Below, piece by piece: positions 60,333-64,000 of a stretch of DNA of 64,000 nt (position 1 is the first letter of the stretch; each line of letters starts with the position of its first letter). The notes below the pieces were generated by a model. That model saw only the letters and a program-made list of their open reading frames with translations. It had not been told where the DNA came from and did no database searches. The position numbers and the translations under genes were made by a program. Source of the stretch: Archangium gephyra (GTDB taxonomy: Bacteria; Myxococcota; Myxococcia; Myxococcales; Myxococcaceae); assembly GCA_003243425.1 (NCBI GenBank), contig QFQP01000018.1, positions 82,379 through 146,378 of the forward strand, read 5' to 3'.

Positions 60333-61336
60333 AGGGTCAGATCCAGATTCACCAGGTGTTCGCGGGCTCCCTCGAGGGGAACCCGCTGGGCGATTCGTCG
60401 ACGCGTGCGGTGCCGGTGTACCTGCCCCCGAACTACGCGAGCGACACCAACGCGCGGTACCCGGTCGTGTACTTCCTGCACGGCTTCTCGGGCTCCGGCA
60501 TGCAATGGCTGAACGTCTCGGCGTTCACGCGCAACGTGCCCGAGCGGCTCGACCAGTTGATCGTCGACGGGAAGATCGAGCCTGTCATCGGCGTGTTCAT
60601 CGACGGTTGGTCGGGGCTCGGAGGCAGCCAGTGGATCAACTCCGAAGGCATCGGCCGCTACCGTGATCTCGTCGCGCGCGACATGGTCACCTGGGTCGAC
60701 CGCACGTTCCGAACGCTCGCGCGCGGGTCGTCTCGCGCGCTCGTCGGCAAGAGCAGCGGCGGCTACGGCGCGCTCGTCATCTCGCGCTTCCACCCCGAGA
60801 CCTTCCAGCACATCGGGGTGCACTCGGCCGACGCCGGCTTCGAGTACGCCTACCTCAACGAGTTGCCGCAGGCCGCGAGCGCGTTGCTCAAGGCCGGTGG
60901 CATCGAGCCCTGGTACCGCGACTTCGTGGCGCGCGCGGCGGCCACCAAGATGAAGGGCGACGATCACGCGGTGATCAACATGCTGTGCATGGGCGCTGCG
61001 TATTCGCCGAAGAAGGGCGAACCGCTCAACGTCGAGCTGCCGATCGAGCTCCCGTCAGGCCGCCTGCGCATCGACGTGTGGAACAGATGGCTCGTGCACG
61101 ACCCCGTTCGCTTCGTCGGCAAGCACACCGACGTCTACCGTCGACTGAAGAGCATCTTCATCGACTGCGGCGCGCGCGATGAGTTCAACCTGCGCTGGGG
61201 TGCGCGCATGGTCAGCGACGAGCTGAAGAACGCCAACGTCGAACACATTCACGAAGAGTTCGAAGACGGCCACATGGGCGTCAACTACCGCTTCGAGCGA
61301 TCGCTCGCCTGGTTGGGCGCGCGGCTCGAGCGCTGA
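60329..61336 (+). CDS. Esterase of the alpha/beta hydrolase (esterase D) type
   Basis: The protein has 335 residues. LHGFSGSG forms the oxyanion turn, GKSSGGYGA holds the nucleophile Ser, and Asp in DCGARDEF with His in EDGHMGVNY complete a likely triad. There is no signal peptide, so action is cytoplasmic. The substrate is not predictable. It is translationally coupled to the glycosylase gene. Confidence 0.85.
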   Translation: MKGQIQIHQVFAGSLEGNPLGDSSTRAVPVYLPPNYASDTNARYPVVYFLHGFSGSGMQWLNVSAFTRNVPERLDQLIVDGKIEPVIGVFIDGWSGLGGSQWINSEGIGRYRDLVARDMVTWVDRTFRTLARGSSRALVGKSSGGYGALVISRFHPETFQHIGVHSADAGFEYAYLNELPQAASALLKAGGIEPWYRDFVARAAATKMKGDDHAVINMLCMGAAYSPKKGEPLNVELPIELPSGRLRIDVWNRWLVHDPVRFVGKHTDVYRRLKSIFIDCGARDEFNLRWGARMVSDELKNANVEHIHEEFEDGHMGVNYRFERSLAWLGARLER

Positions 61337-61348
61337 AGGAACCAGGAC

Positions 61349-63166
61349 ATGAAGCAACAAGTGAAGGCAGTGATCGACGCGACCCTCGCGTCGTTGAAGT
61401 CGTCGGGGCAGCTCAGCTTCGAGAGCATTCCCAACTACAACGTCGAGGTTCCGAAGGACGCCTCGCACGGTGACTGGTCGTGCAACGTGGCGATGGTCGC
61501 GGGCAAGGCGACCGGCAAGAAGCCGCCGGAGCTCGCCGAGCTGATCATCAAGAACCTCGTCGACGCCAACGGCATCGTGGTGGGCATCGAGAAGGCTGGC
61601 CCGGGCTTCTTGAACCTCCGTCTGAAAGACTCGGTGTTCCAGGCCATCGCGCGCGACGTGCTCAAGGCCGGCGCGACGTTCGGGCGCCAGGCTCCGAAGT
61701 CGACCGGCAAGAAGGTGATGGTCGAGTTCGTCAGCGCGAACCCCACCGGCCCCGTGCACATCGGCCACGCGCGCGGCGCTTTCATGGGCGACGCCATCGC
61801 GCGGTTGCTCGACGCCGCGGGCCACGACGTGACGCGCGAGTTCTACATCAACGACTTCGGCAAGCAGGTCGAGACGCTCGGCCGCACCGTCTACAAGCGC
61901 TACCAGGAGCTGTTCGGCGTGCAGGTCACGCTCGCCGACGGCGAGTACCCGGCCGCGTACGTCATCGACATCGCCAGGGCGTGGAAGGAAGAGATCGGTG
62001 ACTCGCTGCTGAACAAGCCCGAGAGCGAGTGGTTGCCGAAAGCCATCGCGTTCGGCATGGCGAAGAACCTCGAGTCGATCCGCAAGACGCTCGGCCTCGC
62101 GAACATCAGCCACGACGTGTTCTTCAGCGAGAAGTCACTGCACGACGCCGGCAAGGTGCGGTCGATCGTCGACGTCTACAAGGCGCGCGGCGTGACCTAC
62201 GAAGCCGAGAAGGGCGAGCGACGCGAGAAGGGCGAGAAGGTTCGCAACGAAGAGTCGAAGGCCGCGCAGTTCGCCGACAAGCAGCTCGGCGGCACGTTCC
62301 TCCGGACCGCGACGTACAAAGAGAACGAGAAGTACGTGCTGAAGGACGAAGAGGACCGCGTGATCCTCCGGCACGACGGCACGCCCGTGTACCTGACGGC
62401 CGATCTCGCGTACCACAAGGAGAAGTTCGACCGTGGCTTCGACCTGATGGTCGACGTGTTCGGTGCGGATCATGCCGGTCACGTTCCGCGCATTCAGTCG
62501 GGCGTGAAGTTGCTCGGGTACGACGAGAAGAAGCTGCAGTTCGTGCTCGTGCAGATCGTGAAGATCCTGCGCGACGGTGAAGAGGTGAAGGTCAGCAAGC
62601 GCAAGGGCAACGTCTTCGAACTCGAGGAGCTCATCGAAGAAGCGGGCGCCGACGTGTGTCGCTTCATCTTCCTGATGAAGACGGCGAACGCGCAGTTCGA
62701 CTTCGATCTGTCAGCGGTCGAGAAGCAGTCGAAGGACAACCCGGTCTTCTATTTCCAGTACGGCCACGCGCGCTGTGCGTCGATTCTGCGGAAGGCAGAA
62801 GAGAAGGGTGTGGCCTTCGTCGGCGCCGACAGGTTGACCGAAGCGCAGTTGGCGAAGCTCGTGCTGCCTGAAGAGAAGGTGATGCTGAAGAAGATGAGCC
62901 AGCTGAGCGACGTCGTGCAGTCGGCGGCGGACAAGCTCGAGCCGCATCACGTTCTGTACTTCTGCCAGGAACTGATCGCGGACTTCCACGGGTACTACAC
63001 GAAGTACCGCTCCGACCCGGTCGTCAGCGACGACGTCGACAAGACGCAAGGGCGTCTGGCGCTGGTGGCGGCCATCAAGCACACGCTCAAGAGCGCGTTC
63101 GGCATCCTCGGCATCAGCGCGCCGGAATCGATGGTGGCCCCCCAAGACGAAGAAGCAGAGGCCTGA
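61349..63166 (+). CDS. argS: Arginyl-tRNA synthetase
   Basis: The protein has 605 residues. The class I signature HIGH is at 137-140 (GPVHIGHARGAF), and a KMSKS-like site reads VKVSKRKGN. The N-terminal Add1 domain and the C-terminal DALR anticodon-binding domain (from HVLYFCQELIADFHGYYTKY) are present. A charged insert (EKGERREKGEKVRNEE) lies in the catalytic domain. AAGGA precedes the ATG by 8 nt. Confidence 0.96.
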   Translation: MKQQVKAVIDATLASLKSSGQLSFESIPNYNVEVPKDASHGDWSCNVAMVAGKATGKKPPELAELIIKNLVDANGIVVGIEKAGPGFLNLRLKDSVFQAIARDVLKAGATFGRQAPKSTGKKVMVEFVSANPTGPVHIGHARGAFMGDAIARLLDAAGHDVTREFYINDFGKQVETLGRTVYKRYQELFGVQVTLADGEYPAAYVIDIARAWKEEIGDSLLNKPESEWLPKAIAFGMAKNLESIRKTLGLANISHDVFFSEKSLHDAGKVRSIVDVYKARGVTYEAEKGERREKGEKVRNEESKAAQFADKQLGGTFLRTATYKENEKYVLKDEEDRVILRHDGTPVYLTADLAYHKEKFDRGFDLMVDVFGADHAGHVPRIQSGVKLLGYDEKKLQFVLVQIVKILRDGEEVKVSKRKGNVFELEELIEEAGADVCRFIFLMKTANAQFDFDLSAVEKQSKDNPVFYFQYGHARCASILRKAEEKGVAFVGADRLTEAQLAKLVLPEEKVMLKKMSQLSDVVQSAADKLEPHHVLYFCQELIADFHGYYTKYRSDPVVSDDVDKTQGRLALVAAIKHTLKSAFGILGISAPESMVAPQDEEAEA

Positions 63167-63199
63167 ACAAGGGGAACTCGCGAAGGTGAGGGGCTGCGC

Positions 63200-64000
63200 A
63201 TGTTCAAACAACTCCTCACCGAAGTCAGCGCCGTCGACGGTGACTCGATTCAACGCGCCATCCTCGGAGGCGCTGTCACCGATCGACTCGGGCTCGCGTT
63301 CATCGCCGGGTACTCCGCTGCCATCACCGTCCTCGACCCAACCATCACCGAGCTCGGGGCCCTCTGCGCGACCGAGGCCGGCGGTGGGCACCCGCGAGCG
63401 ATTCTCACCAGGCTCAACGATGGTGTCCTCAATGGAACGAAGGGCTTCGTCTCCGGCGGGCGGCTCGCGAAGCAGCTGCTGGTCGTGGCGAAGGTCGGTG
63501 ACGTCGACGGTCGACCCGCACTGAAGGTCGCGCGCATCCGCGCCGATGCGCCTGGCGTCGAACACGCCGACGGCCTGGAACTCGACTTCATTCCCGAAGT
63601 GCCACACGGCTCCGTCGTCTTCACGAACGCGCGCGTCGATGCGGTGCTCGAAGGCGACGGCTACGAGCGCTACCTCAAGCCGTTCCGCACCATCGAAGAT
63701 CTCCACGTCTTCGGAGCGGTGCTCGGTTGCCTCGTCCACAATGGCCGCAGCGCGCTGGCACGGGAAACGGTCGAGTCGTTGCTGGCGCAACTCGCCGCGA
63801 TCGTGACGCTCGCTCGACAAGACGCGCGCGACATCGGCACGCACATCGCTTTGGCCGGCGTCATCGCCTCGTCGAGACTGCTCGTTGATTCGCTCGACCT
63901 GAAGGTCTTCGACGCCGAGTTTCGAACCCGCTTCGAACGCGACCGTAAGCTGCTCAGCATCGCGTCGAAGGTGCGCGAAGCACGTCGTACGAAGGCGTGG
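63200..64000 (+). CDS. Acyl-CoA dehydrogenase-like protein (3' end outside the window)
   Basis: The open frame covers 267 codons from the ATG at 63200 (GAGGGG 6 nt upstream) to the window end without a stop. LCATEAGGGHPRAILTRL, NGTKGFVSGG and the following LLVVAKVGDVDG match the middle beta domain of acyl-CoA dehydrogenases, and the later part is helical as expected for the C-terminal domain. The N-terminal helical domain is short, so it may be a reduced member of the family. Substrate and cofactor binding cannot be settled on this fragment. Confidence 0.65.
   Translation, partial: MFKQLLTEVSAVDGDSIQRAILGGAVTDRLGLAFIAGYSAAITVLDPTITELGALCATEAGGGHPRAILTRLNDGVLNGTKGFVSGGRLAKQLLVVAKVGDVDGRPALKVARIRADAPGVEHADGLELDFIPEVPHGSVVFTNARVDAVLEGDGYERYLKPFRTIEDLHVFGAVLGCLVHNGRSALARETVESLLAQLAAIVTLARQDARDIGTHIALAGVIASSRLLVDSLDLKVFDAEFRTRFERDRKLLSIASKVREARRTKAW

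Overview
The window is high-GC DNA packed with genes and reads like a chromosome segment of a myxobacterium (Myxococcota). Support for that comes from a DUF2378/TIGR02265-type protein (11248-11790), a Ser/Thr kinase-like membrane protein coupled to a response regulator, FHA and PP2C signalling proteins, many lipoproteins with Asp/Gly-rich linkers, MopE-like Cys-rich motifs, and frequent 1-4 nt gene overlaps. The genus cannot be fixed from the sequence alone. There is no rRNA, CRISPR array, insertion sequence or phage module. One tRNA is present.

Layout. 1-125: tail of a zinc-ribbon protein. 144-8027: seven genes whose ends overlap throughout by 1-4 nt (pseudokinase, response regulator, two alpha/beta hydrolases, two M16 peptidase-like proteins, RluA-type pseudouridine synthase). 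8069-11790: a lipoprotein, a zinc-ribbon protein, a PfkB kinase, a peroxiredoxin and the DUF2378 protein. 11946-14357: a patch visibly richer in A+T, with a lipoprotein and a secreted HEYGH metalloprotease, directly downstream of sdhCAB (14360-17750). 17933-23274: MFS transporter, frameshifted metalloprotease, hemerythrin protein, large Gly-rich lipoprotein. 23445-25532: sucCD. With sdhCAB this puts two consecutive TCA-cycle enzymes about 6 kb apart. 25817-29225: an unfamiliar three-gene cassette (double TauD-like dioxygenase, radical SAM enzyme, small nucleotidyltransferase-like protein). 29254-36880: agmatinase, quinone oxidoreductase, pepP-like, a lipoprotein, accD-folC, grpE. 36901-42098: DegP-type protease, repeat-like membrane protein, frameshifted M48 protease. 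42114-44929: exported protein, PilZ protein, and two tandem Pro/Ala-rich secreted NTF2-like paralogues, each followed by a near-identical terminator. 44959-46848: gdhA with a structured upstream region, and tRNA-Thr(CGT) with promoter and terminator. 46858-52368: FG-GAP lipoprotein, yacG, FHA protein, PP2C-cNMP fusion, FadL-like porin. 52426-58317: two giant tandem carboxypeptidase-regulatory-domain proteins. 58337-64000: coaBC, type-4 uracil-DNA glycosylase, esterase, argS, and the start of an acyl-CoA-dehydrogenase-like gene.

Themes. Tandem or fused paralogue pairs recur, and in three of them one copy has lost a key catalytic residue (hydrolase Ser to Gly, M16 HxxEH absent, TauD-like His to Asn). 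Two genes (near 19406 and 41961) are broken by apparent single-base shifts, which may be real or may be sequence errors. The best candidate for an undescribed system is the dioxygenase/radical SAM/nucleotidyltransferase cassette at 25817-29225.
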